A DNA stretch of 64,000 nucleotides from NCBI GenBank assembly GCA_039964455.1, contig JBDVXK010000015.1, forward strand, positions 248,001 through 312,000, read 5' to 3'. Positions 35,419-44,746 of the stretch are shown here, in pieces. Each line of letters starts with the position of its first letter. Position 1 is the stretch's first letter. Origin of the DNA: CALJFL01 sp039964455 (lineage in GTDB: Bacteria > Pseudomonadota > Gammaproteobacteria > Pseudomonadales > Halieaceae). The notes beneath the pieces are model-generated. The model saw nothing but the letters and a program-made list of their open reading frames with translations. It searched no databases and had not been told where the DNA came from. The position numbers were made by a program, and so were the translations under genes.

Positions 35419-36161
35419 CAGTCGGCGCTCCCACTAACGAGCTTCTGCACCCAACCGGTACGGGCTTCACGGGATAAAATCTCCGCTCGCATGTTCATTA
35501 ACAGGCTACAGGTAAATAACGCATAGAAGGCGCCAATCATCAGTAGCAAGGGGTAGAGCATACTGGGATCTATCGTCGATTCGCCGGTAAACTTGATCGA
35601 GGCCGGCTGGTGCAGGCTATACCACCAGTCCACCGACTTGTAGATAATCGGGATATTCACCATGCCCACGAGGCTTAGCACGGCGCAGGCTTTACTGGCT
35701 GCCGCCTTGTTGTCATAGGCCTCATACAGCGCCACCACGCCGAGATAGAGAAACAGCAAAATCAACATCGATGTGATTCGCGCGTCCCACACCCACCAGG
35801 TTCCCCAGGTTGGCTTACCCCAAATGGCCCCGGTCACCAGGGCGATAAAGGTTAAAGCGGCGCCAATAGGTGCGCAGGCTCTCATCGCCACATCAGCCAT
35901 CTTCATTTTCCAGATCAGGCTTACTGCTCCGGCCGTCGCCATCACGTAGTAACCGGCCAATGCCACCACCGCGGCAGGCACATGGATATAAATAATGCGG
36001 TAACTGTTTCCCTGGCGAAAATCAGGCGCAGTAAACAGCAGCCCCCACACCAGACCGGCGACAAGCGCCAGCAACGTCAGCGGCAATAGCCAACGGAGAA
36101 TTGAGCCGGAAATAGCGTATAGCCAGGGAGGCGATCCCAGCTTATGAAAGAAAGTCCACAT
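35418..36161 (-). CDS. ccmC: Heme exporter protein CcmC
   Basis: Inner-membrane heme-handling protein that loads heme onto CcmE. The 247 residues form six helices with the WWD motif WGTWWVWDARITS (119-131) and flanking His residues (His60 in IYIHVP, and one in YSLHQPAS). It is separated from ccmB by 68 bases, the largest gap in the ccm block, which carries a possible internal promoter. Confidence 0.96.
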   Translation of the reverse strand: MWTFFHKLGSPPWLYAISGSILRWLLPLTLLALVAGLVWGLLFTAPDFRQGNSYRIIYIHVPAAVVALAGYYVMATAGAVSLIWKMKMADVAMRACAPIGAALTFIALVTGAIWGKPTWGTWWVWDARITSMLILLFLYLGVVALYEAYDNKAAASKACAVLSLVGMVNIPIIYKSVDWWYSLHQPASIKFTGESTIDPSMLYPLLLMIGAFYALFTCSLLMNMRAEILSREARTGWVQKLVSGSAD

Positions 36162-36170
36162 GATCCCTCG

Positions 36171-36199
36171 ATTATACCGCGCGCGTCAGAGCGCACCAA
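36171..36199 (-). promoter_or_regulatory. Possible internal promoter before ccmC
   Basis: On the minus strand -35 TTGGTG (complement of 36194-36199), a 17-base spacer and a perfect -10 TATAAT (complement of 36171-36176) lie in the ccmB-ccmC gap. The start would be only a few bases before the ccmC ATG, giving a very short leader. Confidence 0.45.
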
Positions 36200-36229
36200 G
36201 CTGCCGTCCGTCTGCTGACCACAATATCC

Positions 36230-36916
36230 TCAGGCATCGACACTTATCCGCAAACCTGCGGCTATCGCCAGTGGGCCAAGCGCGATCGCCAGGCTCAACA
36301 TAGCACCAAGGATCGCCAGGTATGGCCCGGCCGGAGTACCAGTGATCGCAGCGTTCACAGCGGCGGCCCCGAAAATAAGCACGGGCATATAAAGCGGGAG
36401 TACCAATAGCGACACCAGCATCCCCCCTCTTTTCAAGCCCACCGTCAAGGCCGCACCTATACCGCCGACCAGACTCAGCACCCCGGTGCCCAACATCAAA
36501 GCCGCTACCAGGGTTGGTATCGCCTGCGCTGGCAGGTTAACCATCAGGGCAAACAGCGGCGAAACAAGCGCCAGCAAAAATCCGGTAACCAGCCAGTGAG
36601 CGAGAATATAGGCGAGCACAGAGAGATACAGCGGCTGCGGGGCAAGAAGGAGTTGCTCCAGGCTGCCGTCGTCGAAATCACTGCGAAAAACTGCATCGGA
36701 GGTCAACAGGTTGGAGAGCAACGCCACAATCCAGAGAATACCCGGGGCAAACTGGGCGAGCTGGGTAGGCGCAGGCCCCAGCCCCAGTGGGAATAACGCT
36801 ACCACCATGGCAAAAAACAGCAGTGGATTACCGATCTCTATAGGGCGGCGCACCGCCAGTACAAGTTGCCTTCGCAGCAACCGCATCGAGAATGCCGCGA
36901 TGCCGGGGGCGCTCAA
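36230..36916 (-). CDS. ccmB: Heme exporter protein CcmB
   Basis: Permease of the CcmAB complex, which uses ATP to release heme-loaded CcmE from CcmC. The 228-residue protein has six predicted helices and the family N-terminus RRQLVLAVRRPIEIGNPLLFF, then SDFDDGSLEQLLLAPQPL. It overlaps ccmA by four bases. Confidence 0.95.
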   Translation of the reverse strand: MSAPGIAAFSMRLLRRQLVLAVRRPIEIGNPLLFFAMVVALFPLGLGPAPTQLAQFAPGILWIVALLSNLLTSDAVFRSDFDDGSLEQLLLAPQPLYLSVLAYILAHWLVTGFLLALVSPLFALMVNLPAQAIPTLVAALMLGTGVLSLVGGIGAALTVGLKRGGMLVSLLVLPLYMPVLIFGAAAVNAAITGTPAGPYLAILGAMLSLAIALGPLAIAAGLRISVDA

Positions 36917-37527
36917 AGCAGCCCCTCCTGCAGGTCCAGCATGTGCACGCGGTAGCTGATACTCAGCGCCTGATGGGAGCTGAGAATCACTGCACCGCCC
37001 CGCTCCAGATGTGCCTGCAACAAGGCTTCAAGGGAAGTGACACCCTCTGCGTCGATAGCGGTAAACGGCTCATCCAACAGCCAGGTCGCGGCAGTGGAAA
37101 GGTGCAGCCTGGCGAGATTAACCCGGCGATGCTGACCGGCGCTGAGCGCGTGACTGGGGACGTCCTCGTAGCCATACAGACCGACATCAGCCAGCGCCTG
37201 CTCAATCGCCGAATCGGTATATTGCTCGGCGCCCGATGGGTGCCATGCGAGGTTTTCTCTGGGGCTCAAGAGACCCTTCACCGCACTATGGTGCCCCAGA
37301 TACAACAATTCGCCATTGCGCTTAACAGCGCCTTCAAAGCCGTGGCGGGACAGGCCGGCAAGAATGCGCATAAGGCTGGTTTTGCCTGCGCCATTGGCAC
37401 CTTGCACCTGAATCAGGTGACCGACCTGTACCTGAAATGACAATCCGTCGAACAGTTGCCGGCCGCCGCGCTCCAGCGACAGGCCCTCAACAGCCAATAA
37501 AGGTTCGCCTGCTGCGGCTGCAGTCAT
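36913..37527 (-). CDS. ccmA: Cytochrome c biogenesis ATP-binding protein CcmA
   Basis: ATPase of the CcmAB complex. The 204 residues contain Walker A GANGAGKT (43-50), a signature region LSAGQHRRVNLARL and Walker B ATWLLDEPFTAID. It begins 3 bases after the ttcA stop, so the ccm genes are read together with ttcA. Confidence 0.95.
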   Translation of the reverse strand: MTAAAAGEPLLAVEGLSLERGGRQLFDGLSFQVQVGHLIQVQGANGAGKTSLMRILAGLSRHGFEGAVKRNGELLYLGHHSAVKGLLSPRENLAWHPSGAEQYTDSAIEQALADVGLYGYEDVPSHALSAGQHRRVNLARLHLSTAATWLLDEPFTAIDAEGVTSLEALLQAHLERGGAVILSSHQALSISYRVHMLDLQEGLL

Positions 37528-37530
37528 GGC

Positions 37531-38409
37531 TTAGACGTTAACGACTTTGATCGCGGGAATGTGCAGCTCTTCGTCTACAGACGCGCGCAGGCTACCAAAG
37601 TCGAACAGGTTTACATCGGCAAGCTGCGATGGCGATACATTACATATGCTGCGAAATATCGTCTCGGTACGTCCGGGGTACTGACGCTCCCATTCGGTCA
37701 GCATGGACTTGATCTGAACGCGCTGAAGATTATCCTGCGAGCCACACAGATTGCAGGGTATAATCGGGAATGTCTTGTAATCCGCGTAGGCGGCCAGGTC
37801 CTTCTCCTTGCAATAGGCCATGGGGCGAATAACCAGGTTACGGCCGTCATCACTGCGCAGCTTTGGGGGCATAGCCTTGAGCTTGCCCCCGAAAAACATA
37901 TTCAGGAACAGGGTCTCCACAATGTCATCGCGATGATGCCCCAGGGCAATCTTGGTGGCGCCGATTTCCTCGGCAAAGCCATACAGGCTGCCGCGCCGCA
38001 AACGTGAGCATAGCCCGCAGGTTGTCTTACCCTCGGGGATAAGCTCGCGGACAATACTGTAGGTGTCTTTCTCAAGGATATAGAAAGGCACCCCGCTGGC
38101 TTCCAGGTAAGCTGGCAACACCTCTTCGGGAAAACCCGGCTGCTTCTGGTCCAGATTGACGGCAACAAGCTCGAAATCGATGGGCGCGCTTCTCTGCAGC
38201 CCCATCAGCACATCGAGCATGGCATAGGAGTCCTTACCACCGGACACACAAACCATCACCTTGTCGCCCGCCTCAATCATATTGTAATCGGCGATAGCAT
38301 TGCCGGCATTACGCCGCAGCCGCTTCTGCAGCTTATTGAACTCGACTTTCTCTTTGCGGGACAACTCGCGCACGGTAATAGGACTGCTGGCTATTGAGGA
38401 GGCTGGCAT
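37531..38409 (-). CDS. ttcA: tRNA 2-thiocytidine(32) synthetase TtcA
   Basis: Adds sulfur to cytidine 32 of certain tRNAs using ATP and an Fe-S cluster. The 292-residue protein shows the PP-loop SGGKDS (56-61) and the two CxxC pairs Cys131-Cys134 (TTCGLCSRLRRG) and Cys219-Cys222 (IPCNLCGSQ). It heads the minus-strand block with ccmABCDEFGHI, 3 bases before ccmA, an uncommon pairing. Confidence 0.96.
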   Translation of the reverse strand: MPASSIASSPITVRELSRKEKVEFNKLQKRLRRNAGNAIADYNMIEAGDKVMVCVSGGKDSYAMLDVLMGLQRSAPIDFELVAVNLDQKQPGFPEEVLPAYLEASGVPFYILEKDTYSIVRELIPEGKTTCGLCSRLRRGSLYGFAEEIGATKIALGHHRDDIVETLFLNMFFGGKLKAMPPKLRSDDGRNLVIRPMAYCKEKDLAAYADYKTFPIIPCNLCGSQDNLQRVQIKSMLTEWERQYPGRTETIFRSICNVSPSQLADVNLFDFGSLRASVDEELHIPAIKVVNV

Positions 38410-38469
38410 TTTACAGCCCCGCCCGATACCGCGTCCAGCGACGGCTAGCCCCCTGACCGCCTCACTCTC

Positions 38470-38498
38470 TTGTGTTTTTGGCGATTTGCCACGACAAT
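38470..38498 (+). promoter_or_regulatory. Possible sigma70 promoter of mdh
   Basis: A -35 TTGTGT (38470-38475), a 17-base spacer and a -10 GACAAT (38493-38498) lie about 40 bases before the mdh ATG. The match is moderate. Confidence 0.45.
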
Positions 38499-38536
38499 GT
38501 GCGCCGCTAATTACTACCTACCTTGAAGGATTCCCG

Positions 38537-39517
38537 ATGAAACAACCTGTTCGCGTGACTGTGACCGGTGCCGCTGGCCAAATCGGCTATGCCCTACTTT
38601 TCCGTATTGCCTCTGGCCACATGCTGGGCAATGACCAACCCGTCATCCTGCAGTTGCTGGATATCACGCCTGCTATGGAGGCCCTGCAAGGGGTAGCCAT
38701 GGAGTTGGACGACTGCGCGTTTCCACTGCTGGCCGGCATCGTTTGTACAGATGACCCCAACGTCGGCTTCAAAGATACCGATTACGCTCTTCTGGTTGGT
38801 GCCCGTCCCCGCGGCCCCGGCATGGAGCGTAAAGACCTGCTGGAAGCCAATGCAGCAATATTTTCGGTTCAGGGCAAAGCCATCAACGACAATGCCAGCC
38901 GCGATATCAAGGTATTGGTCGTGGGTAACCCGGCTAACACCAATTCACTGATCACCCAGCGCAATGCGCCGGATATCGATCCGCGAAACTTTACCGCTAT
39001 GATGCGACTGGACCACAACCGGGCCAAGACGCAAATTGCGCAAAAGACCGGCAAGACTGTCAACGACGTCACCAATATGACGATCTGGGGCAACCACTCT
39101 GCCACTCAGTACCCCGATCTGTTCAACGCCAAGGTTAGCGGTGAAGCTGCGATTGGCCTGGTTGATCAGGACTACTACGAAAATGACTTCATCCCGACTG
39201 TTCAACAGCGCGGCGCCGCGATCATTAAGGCGCGAGGCGCTTCCTCCGCTGCATCGGCGGCAAATGCTGCCATCGACCACATGAACAGCTGGGCGCTGGG
39301 CACAGAGGGCGACGACTGGGTTTCCATGGGTGTTTACTCAGACGGTTCCTACGGCATTACCGAGGGTTTGATTTACTCATTCCCCTGCCGTTGTGCCGAC
39401 GGTGACTGGTCTATCGTGCAAGGCGTTGAAGTCGGTGATTTCAGCCGCGAGAAGATGGCTGCTACCGAACAGGAACTGACAGAAGAGCGCGACGCCGTTC
39501 AACACCTGCTGCCCTGA
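38537..39517 (+). CDS. mdh: Malate dehydrogenase (LDH-like)
   Basis: NAD-dependent oxidation of malate to oxaloacetate in the TCA cycle. The ATG at 38537 has an AAGGA box six bases upstream and gives 326 residues. Motifs: GAAGQIG (11-17) for NAD, the substrate arginines in GARPRGPGMERKD (88-100), VVGNPANTNSL and the catalytic His187 in TIWGNHSATQ. This is the cytosolic/betaproteobacterial subgroup rather than the E. coli type. A TetR regulator follows 19 bases after the stop. Confidence 0.97.
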   Translation: MKQPVRVTVTGAAGQIGYALLFRIASGHMLGNDQPVILQLLDITPAMEALQGVAMELDDCAFPLLAGIVCTDDPNVGFKDTDYALLVGARPRGPGMERKDLLEANAAIFSVQGKAINDNASRDIKVLVVGNPANTNSLITQRNAPDIDPRNFTAMMRLDHNRAKTQIAQKTGKTVNDVTNMTIWGNHSATQYPDLFNAKVSGEAAIGLVDQDYYENDFIPTVQQRGAAIIKARGASSAASAANAAIDHMNSWALGTEGDDWVSMGVYSDGSYGITEGLIYSFPCRCADGDWSIVQGVEVGDFSREKMAATEQELTEERDAVQHLLP

Positions 39518-39536
39518 TCGATAGAGCTTCACCACT

Positions 39537-40157
39537 GTGACCGACGAGACAGCGCCGACCAAGAGCTATCACCACGGCAACCTTCGAGCGGAACTGCTTG
39601 ATACCGCGATAGAGCAACTGCGCGAGCAGGGAACTGAGGAACTAAGCCTCAGGGCCCTCGCCCGCGCTATCGGGGTATCCCAAACCGCACCGTATCGACA
39701 CTTTGCCGACAAGAGTGACCTGCTCGCAGCCATGGCAACGCGTGGCTATAGAACCTTGCTGGGTTGCTTGCAGCAGGCCGGCGCCGACGCCGGCAGCAAC
39801 CCTGGCGACCAATTGGTCGCATTTGCCCACGCCTATGTGGACTACGCTGCCAATAACCCCAAGCTATTCAAGCTGATGTTTGGACCCACGGTTCAACCCG
39901 GCGACAAATTCCCCGAGTTGCGTGATGCCAGTCGCGAAACGATATTACTTGTCCAGCAAATGCTGGCACGGGGCATGGAGCAGCAAATATTCAGGCAACA
40001 GGACATCGTCTATCTGGCGAATGCCGCCTGGGCGGGAATCCACGGACTTGCGACACTGCGGGTCGATGCCCCGGAACTGTTCGAGCGCCACATTGACTTG
40101 CAGCGCCAGGTCGATACCGGCGTGCATACTTTTCTGGCTGGCATTGGCGCGAGCTGA
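39537..40157 (+). CDS. TetR family transcriptional regulator (WHG domain)
   Basis: DNA-binding repressor of 206 residues started at a GTG. The N-terminal helix-turn-helix is SYHHGNLRAELLDTAIEQL to LSLRALARAIGVSQTAPYRHFADKSDLLAAMA (about 10-62). The ligand domain has WAGIHGLATL (about 164), the WHG signature. It is probably cotranscribed with mdh and converges on the sulfatase gene; target genes cannot be read from sequence. The ribosome site before the GTG is weak. Confidence 0.88.
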   Translation: MTDETAPTKSYHHGNLRAELLDTAIEQLREQGTEELSLRALARAIGVSQTAPYRHFADKSDLLAAMATRGYRTLLGCLQQAGADAGSNPGDQLVAFAHAYVDYAANNPKLFKLMFGPTVQPGDKFPELRDASRETILLVQQMLARGMEQQIFRQQDIVYLANAAWAGIHGLATLRVDAPELFERHIDLQRQVDTGVHTFLAGIGAS

Positions 40158-40200
40158 ATCCACTCAGTACCGCCCCCGCCCGATGAAATGACTCCCGGAT

Positions 40201-42204
40201 TTACGGTGTCACGATATTGAATGCCGGCTCGGGCGTATCAAACAGCGAGAAAAATCCTGCCAGCGCCAACCTGCCACCGGCAATACTGAAGTCATCAGAC
40301 ATCAACGCATCGGTAATAGAAAGCTTGTTGGTCATGAGGTCCAAAAACATCGGCCGCGTCAGCGACAGAGTCGCGTCTGCATCGTCGGCGAACTCATGCT
40401 TACGATAATTCAAAACGGCATTGTCGATGGTCAGCACAAAACGCTCATCGGTATCAGTGAGGTGTATATTTACAAGGTACTGCTCGCCCTCAGCCCTCTC
40501 GCCGTTCAGTGACGCGGCCATGACCTCAAAAAACAACTCGGAAGGAATGCGCCGAATCACGCCCTCGGCATCGTCGGTGGTCGCACCCGATTCTGGTGCT
40601 CCGTGGCGTAATTCGTAAGCACCGGTGAGATAAATATCTCGCCACGGACCAGACTCAGCCTGATAGGCCAATTGATCATAAGCCTTGGCCAGTAGGCCCC
40701 GCGCGCCAAGATTATCCGGCTCGGCAAACACGACGTGATTAACGACCTCAGCTACCCACCGATAATCGCCCTGCTCGTATGATTGCTCTGCCCGCTCAAG
40801 AACAGCCTCAGCTCCACCCATATACTCAAGGTAACGACTAGCCGCAGCCACCGGGGGCAGCGGGTTCAGATTAGCCGGGTTACCGTCGTACCACCCGAAG
40901 TAACCCTGATAAACGGCTTTGGCATTATGGCTGACAGTACCGTAGTAACCCCTGCTTGAAAAAGCGGACTGCAAACTGGTGGGTAGGCGCAAATCTTCAG
41001 CAATTTCCCGGGGAGTTGCACCGCCATTTGCCATTCGTAAGGTCTGGTCATGTATGTATTTGTAGGTGTCGCGCTGTTGCTCCATATATTCGACGATCTG
41101 TTGATTGCCCCAGATCGGCCAGTGATGGCTGGCAAAGTACACGTCGGACTGCCGCCCAAACTCGTCCAGCGCCTCATTAATGAAACCACTCCAGGCCAGT
41201 GCATCCCTGACCTTGGCGCCACGGGGTGTGTACACATTGTGCATATTACGCGACATCACCTCGGCACCGCAGAAAGCCTTCAGCGATGGCAGATAAAAGG
41301 TCAGCTCCGCCGGCGCTTCCGAGCCGCCGGCGTTTTGAAATATCATCTCAACACCGTCGACCAGCAGGCGTTGCCCGGTTTCCGATATGGTTACCGTTGG
41401 CTCCAGGATGCCTACCATGCCGCCTTTTGCAGGCTCTTTACCCAGGCCGGTGTCGACATGCCCGCGCGGGGATGTCGGTAGATTACGCCCATACATAAAC
41501 GTGGCACGCCGCTGCATGGTGCCACCTGCAAGCAGGTTCTCGCTAATAGACTCTTTCAGGAATCCTTCCGGAGCAATGACTTGCAGCCCCTCGTACTCGC
41601 TCTCTCGCAGCGCGCCTTCAACGCCACCAAAGTGATCAACATGGCTGTGGGTAAAAACCACCGCGACGACATTCTTGTCGCCCAAATGCTCGCGGGCGAA
41701 AGCCATCGCCGCTTTGGATGTGGCTGCCGTAGTCAGCGGGTCAACCACTATCCAGCCACTGTCACTATCAATCAAGGTCAGGTTGGCAAGATCGAAACCT
41801 CGCAACTGGTAGACGCCTTCAGTGACCTCGAAAAGGCCATGTATGCCATTCAGCTTCGCCTGCCGCCACAGGCTGGGATTAACCGTCTCCGGCGCATCGC
41901 CTTCAACGAAAGCATAGGCCGGCATATCCCAGGCCGTCTCTCCCTTTGCGGTGGTGATCAACAGTGATTCTGGCGCTGCAATGAGACCACGTCGCGCTTG
42001 CTCGAAATCGCTCTGTTCATCGAGCGCCAGTCGCTGGGCCACGCCTGCATTGTGGGCAAGTGTTGAAGGTGTCGCTGCAACGTGCCCGGCGGCGTCAGAC
42101 CCACTTTCCCGCGGCACGGGTTCACTGGATTGACCGCACCCGGCAAGGAATACAAAACCAAATACAAGGCAAGCCGGATACATCAGGCGTGATCGATAAG
42201 TCAT
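40201..42204 (-). CDS. Alkyl sulfatase-like metallo-beta-lactamase lipoprotein
   Basis: Predicted to hydrolyse sulfate esters of alkyl chains, such as SDS, outside the cytoplasm. The 667-residue protein has a lipobox FLAGC with Cys23, the two-zinc motif THSHVDHFGG (His186, His188, Asp190, His191), further ligands in GAEVMSRNMHN and ASHHWPIWG, a dimerisation domain (about 440-540), and a C-terminal SCP2-like domain (about 550-660). This is the SdsA1/YjcS layout; a lipid anchor differs from the freely secreted SdsA1. It converges on the TetR gene. Substrate is inferred from family only. Confidence 0.87.
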   Translation of the reverse strand: MTYRSRLMYPACLVFGFVFLAGCGQSSEPVPRESGSDAAGHVAATPSTLAHNAGVAQRLALDEQSDFEQARRGLIAAPESLLITTAKGETAWDMPAYAFVEGDAPETVNPSLWRQAKLNGIHGLFEVTEGVYQLRGFDLANLTLIDSDSGWIVVDPLTTAATSKAAMAFAREHLGDKNVVAVVFTHSHVDHFGGVEGALRESEYEGLQVIAPEGFLKESISENLLAGGTMQRRATFMYGRNLPTSPRGHVDTGLGKEPAKGGMVGILEPTVTISETGQRLLVDGVEMIFQNAGGSEAPAELTFYLPSLKAFCGAEVMSRNMHNVYTPRGAKVRDALAWSGFINEALDEFGRQSDVYFASHHWPIWGNQQIVEYMEQQRDTYKYIHDQTLRMANGGATPREIAEDLRLPTSLQSAFSSRGYYGTVSHNAKAVYQGYFGWYDGNPANLNPLPPVAAASRYLEYMGGAEAVLERAEQSYEQGDYRWVAEVVNHVVFAEPDNLGARGLLAKAYDQLAYQAESGPWRDIYLTGAYELRHGAPESGATTDDAEGVIRRIPSELFFEVMAASLNGERAEGEQYLVNIHLTDTDERFVLTIDNAVLNYRKHEFADDADATLSLTRPMFLDLMTNKLSITDALMSDDFSIAGGRLALAGFFSLFDTPEPAFNIVTP

Positions 42205-42268
42205 AACTCGGGCTCCATGAAGTTAGCCGGCAGTGTAATGATAGGGCCAGCCAGTGCAACCCCGGGCG

Positions 42269-44743
42269 CTAGAGTTCTCGCAGCAAGGCCACCGGTGGAC
42301 TGGAGACCACGCGCCGGCAGGAGAATACACCCAGCCCGGCAATAAGCGCCATACCCGCTCCAACGCCAACCGGCCAAACCCAGGGCGAAGGTGAATAGCT
42401 CATGTCCATGACCCAGGTTTGCAAAATATACACCGAAATTTCGGCCGCAACCGTCGCCAACAATCCGGCAAAAAGCCCCAGCGCCGCGAATTCGATAAAC
42501 AAACCACCCAGAATCAGGCTGCGACGCGCTCCCAGGGCACGCAGTATCGCGCTCTCATGCATCCGGGCATCCACACTGGCCTGTACGCCAGCCACAAGCA
42601 CCAGAGAACCAGCGGCTATAATCACGGCGAGCACCAGCTCTATCGCAGCCGAGACCTGATCGACAATCGACCTGACTTGCTCAATCACCACGTCCATTTC
42701 AACGACGGTAACCGTTGGAAAGTTGCGAATAAAGCTATTGAGAAAGCCCTTATCGCCTTCGCCAAGATGAAAACTGGTCATAAAAGTCGCCGGGTAAGAT
42801 GCCAGCGCCCGTGGCGGAAACACCAACCAGAAGTTGGGTTTAAACGATTGCCAGTCCAGCGACCTGACACTGGTTATGGTCGCTTCCAGCGGCTCTGACC
42901 CGATTAAAAAACCAAGCTTGTCTCCCACCGTGACGCCCAGTCGCTCAGCATACTCCGCTTCCACCGACACCAGCGGCTCAGCCGTGTCAGGCGCCCACCA
43001 CTCCCCTGCCAGCAACTCATTTCCCGCGGGCAATGTATCTGACCAGGTGATATTCGATTCTCGCTGGCGACGCGGCTGACTGCGATCATCCGTGCGTTCC
43101 AGGGCCTCATCATTCACCGACATCAGGCGCACTCGAATCATCGGATACAGCGCCTCGCTGGCAATACTCTGCGAACGCAGCATTTGATCCACACCCTGCA
43201 CCTCTTCCGGGGCAATGTTCAGCATAAAGTGGTTGGGGGTATCAGGGGGCAACTGTGTCTGCCACTCATCGATCAGCGAGGTGCGCACCAGCAACAAGAC
43301 CAGCAACAGCATGATCGCCATTGCAAAAATAACCACCTGCAGTGCGTTGGCGGTACCACGCCGCTGTAGGCCAGCGAGAGCCAGACGCCAGATACTGCCC
43401 GCACTCATGCCGACCAGACGCCCACCCCGCAGTAGAGTCAGCGCAAGAACCAACCCCAGAACGACCGTGATTGCCAGCCCCGCAAGAACAGCAAAGGTTA
43501 ATTTCCAATTCTGGCTGTAGGCCCACATCAACAGCGTCACCGCGGTAAGTCCTATCGCGTAATCACCCAGGGTTCTTCTCGCTTCCGTGGGCATATCCCT
43601 ACGCAGCACCCGCAGCGGACTGGCCAGACCCAAGCGCCGCAGAGGCGGCCAGGCAAAACAGAGTAGGCAAGTGAGCGCTGTAGCACTGCCAATGATATAG
43701 GGCCGCAAACCGGAGGGGCCTGGCTGCACAGGCATCTGCTCTGCAAAAAGGCCAAAGAATGCGGCCTGCATACCCCAGCCCGCAAGACAGCCCAGCGCGG
43801 TAGCTACGACACCCAACAAGAGCAGACTGCTGCCATATAGCCTGTTGACTGACCCCGAGGTCGCGCCAAGGCTCTTCATGATTGCGACATAATCATTATG
43901 CCGCTCGCTGAACCGTCTTGCTGCCAGCGCGATAGCAACTCCAGCCAGCACAACCCCGAGGCTGCCAGCTAGCAATAGAAAACTTTCTGCCCTATCCAGA
44001 GCGCTGCCTATACCGGGCTGCCCCTGATTTACATCAAGCAGGTTCTGATTGTCGCCCAGCCGCCCCTCCAGCCATTCGACAAAGTTAGTTAGCTCGCCCT
44101 CTGATCCCGCATAGAGTTGCCGAAACTCAACGCGACTGCCCGGTTGAACTACCCCGGTGGCAGCAATATCGTCGTAGTGCATTAACACTCTCGGGCCGTA
44201 GCCCATGAATGATGCCGACTGATCCGGTTCTGTTCTTGCTGCCGCAACAACGGTGAAATCGGCATCTCCCACAGCGACACTGTCACCAACCTCGACATCC
44301 AGCAGAGCAAACAGGCGGGAGTCGATCCAGACCTCTCCTGGCGCTGGGCCGCGCTCCCCTGGCAACACCTGCCCAAAGGGCTTCTCGCTGTAAGTCAGGG
44401 CGCCACGCAAGGGGTAGCCTTCAGTGACGGCCTTGACCGAAGCGAGAAACATATTCTCTTCGCCGGCAAACACCATAGAGGGGAAGGTCAGTGTTTTTGC
44501 GCTGGCAATACCCCTGGCCTCGGCTTCGCCCAACCAGGCGTCAGGCATTTCAAAACCGCTGCGCACAACACGGTCGGCGGCGAGAAATCGGTGGCTCTCC
44601 TGCTCCAGCGCCGATTGAAGTCGCGTGGTAAAGGCGCTGATACCCGAGACCACTGCAACTGCCAGAATCAAGGCGGCCACCAACACACCCAGTTCGCCGC
44701 CACGCCAGTCCCGCGCTAACATGCGGGTTGCTGTCATCGACAT
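42269..44743 (-). CDS. ybbP: ABC transporter permease, YbbP/FtsX type
   Basis: Inner-membrane permease of 824 residues with two FtsX-like halves. One helix near the N-terminus (about 19-40), a large periplasmic MacB-like region, a bundle of helices in the middle (about 265-475), a second periplasmic region and three C-terminal helices. ALGATSGSVNRLYGSSLLLLGV and ALGARRSLILGGLFIEFAALG are the repeated FtsX segments. It forms a pair with the ATPase 3 bases upstream and lies next to tesA, the ybbA-ybbP-tesA arrangement of E. coli. Substrate is unknown; lipid or lipoprotein handling is often suggested. Confidence 0.9.
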   Translation of the reverse strand: MSMTATRMLARDWRGGELGVLVAALILAVAVVSGISAFTTRLQSALEQESHRFLAADRVVRSGFEMPDAWLGEAEARGIASAKTLTFPSMVFAGEENMFLASVKAVTEGYPLRGALTYSEKPFGQVLPGERGPAPGEVWIDSRLFALLDVEVGDSVAVGDADFTVVAAARTEPDQSASFMGYGPRVLMHYDDIAATGVVQPGSRVEFRQLYAGSEGELTNFVEWLEGRLGDNQNLLDVNQGQPGIGSALDRAESFLLLAGSLGVVLAGVAIALAARRFSERHNDYVAIMKSLGATSGSVNRLYGSSLLLLGVVATALGCLAGWGMQAAFFGLFAEQMPVQPGPSGLRPYIIGSATALTCLLCFAWPPLRRLGLASPLRVLRRDMPTEARRTLGDYAIGLTAVTLLMWAYSQNWKLTFAVLAGLAITVVLGLVLALTLLRGGRLVGMSAGSIWRLALAGLQRRGTANALQVVIFAMAIMLLLVLLLVRTSLIDEWQTQLPPDTPNHFMLNIAPEEVQGVDQMLRSQSIASEALYPMIRVRLMSVNDEALERTDDRSQPRRQRESNITWSDTLPAGNELLAGEWWAPDTAEPLVSVEAEYAERLGVTVGDKLGFLIGSEPLEATITSVRSLDWQSFKPNFWLVFPPRALASYPATFMTSFHLGEGDKGFLNSFIRNFPTVTVVEMDVVIEQVRSIVDQVSAAIELVLAVIIAAGSLVLVAGVQASVDARMHESAILRALGARRSLILGGLFIEFAALGLFAGLLATVAAEISVYILQTWVMDMSYSPSPWVWPVGVGAGMALIAGLGVFSCRRVVSSPPVALLREL

Positions 44744-44746
44744 GAC

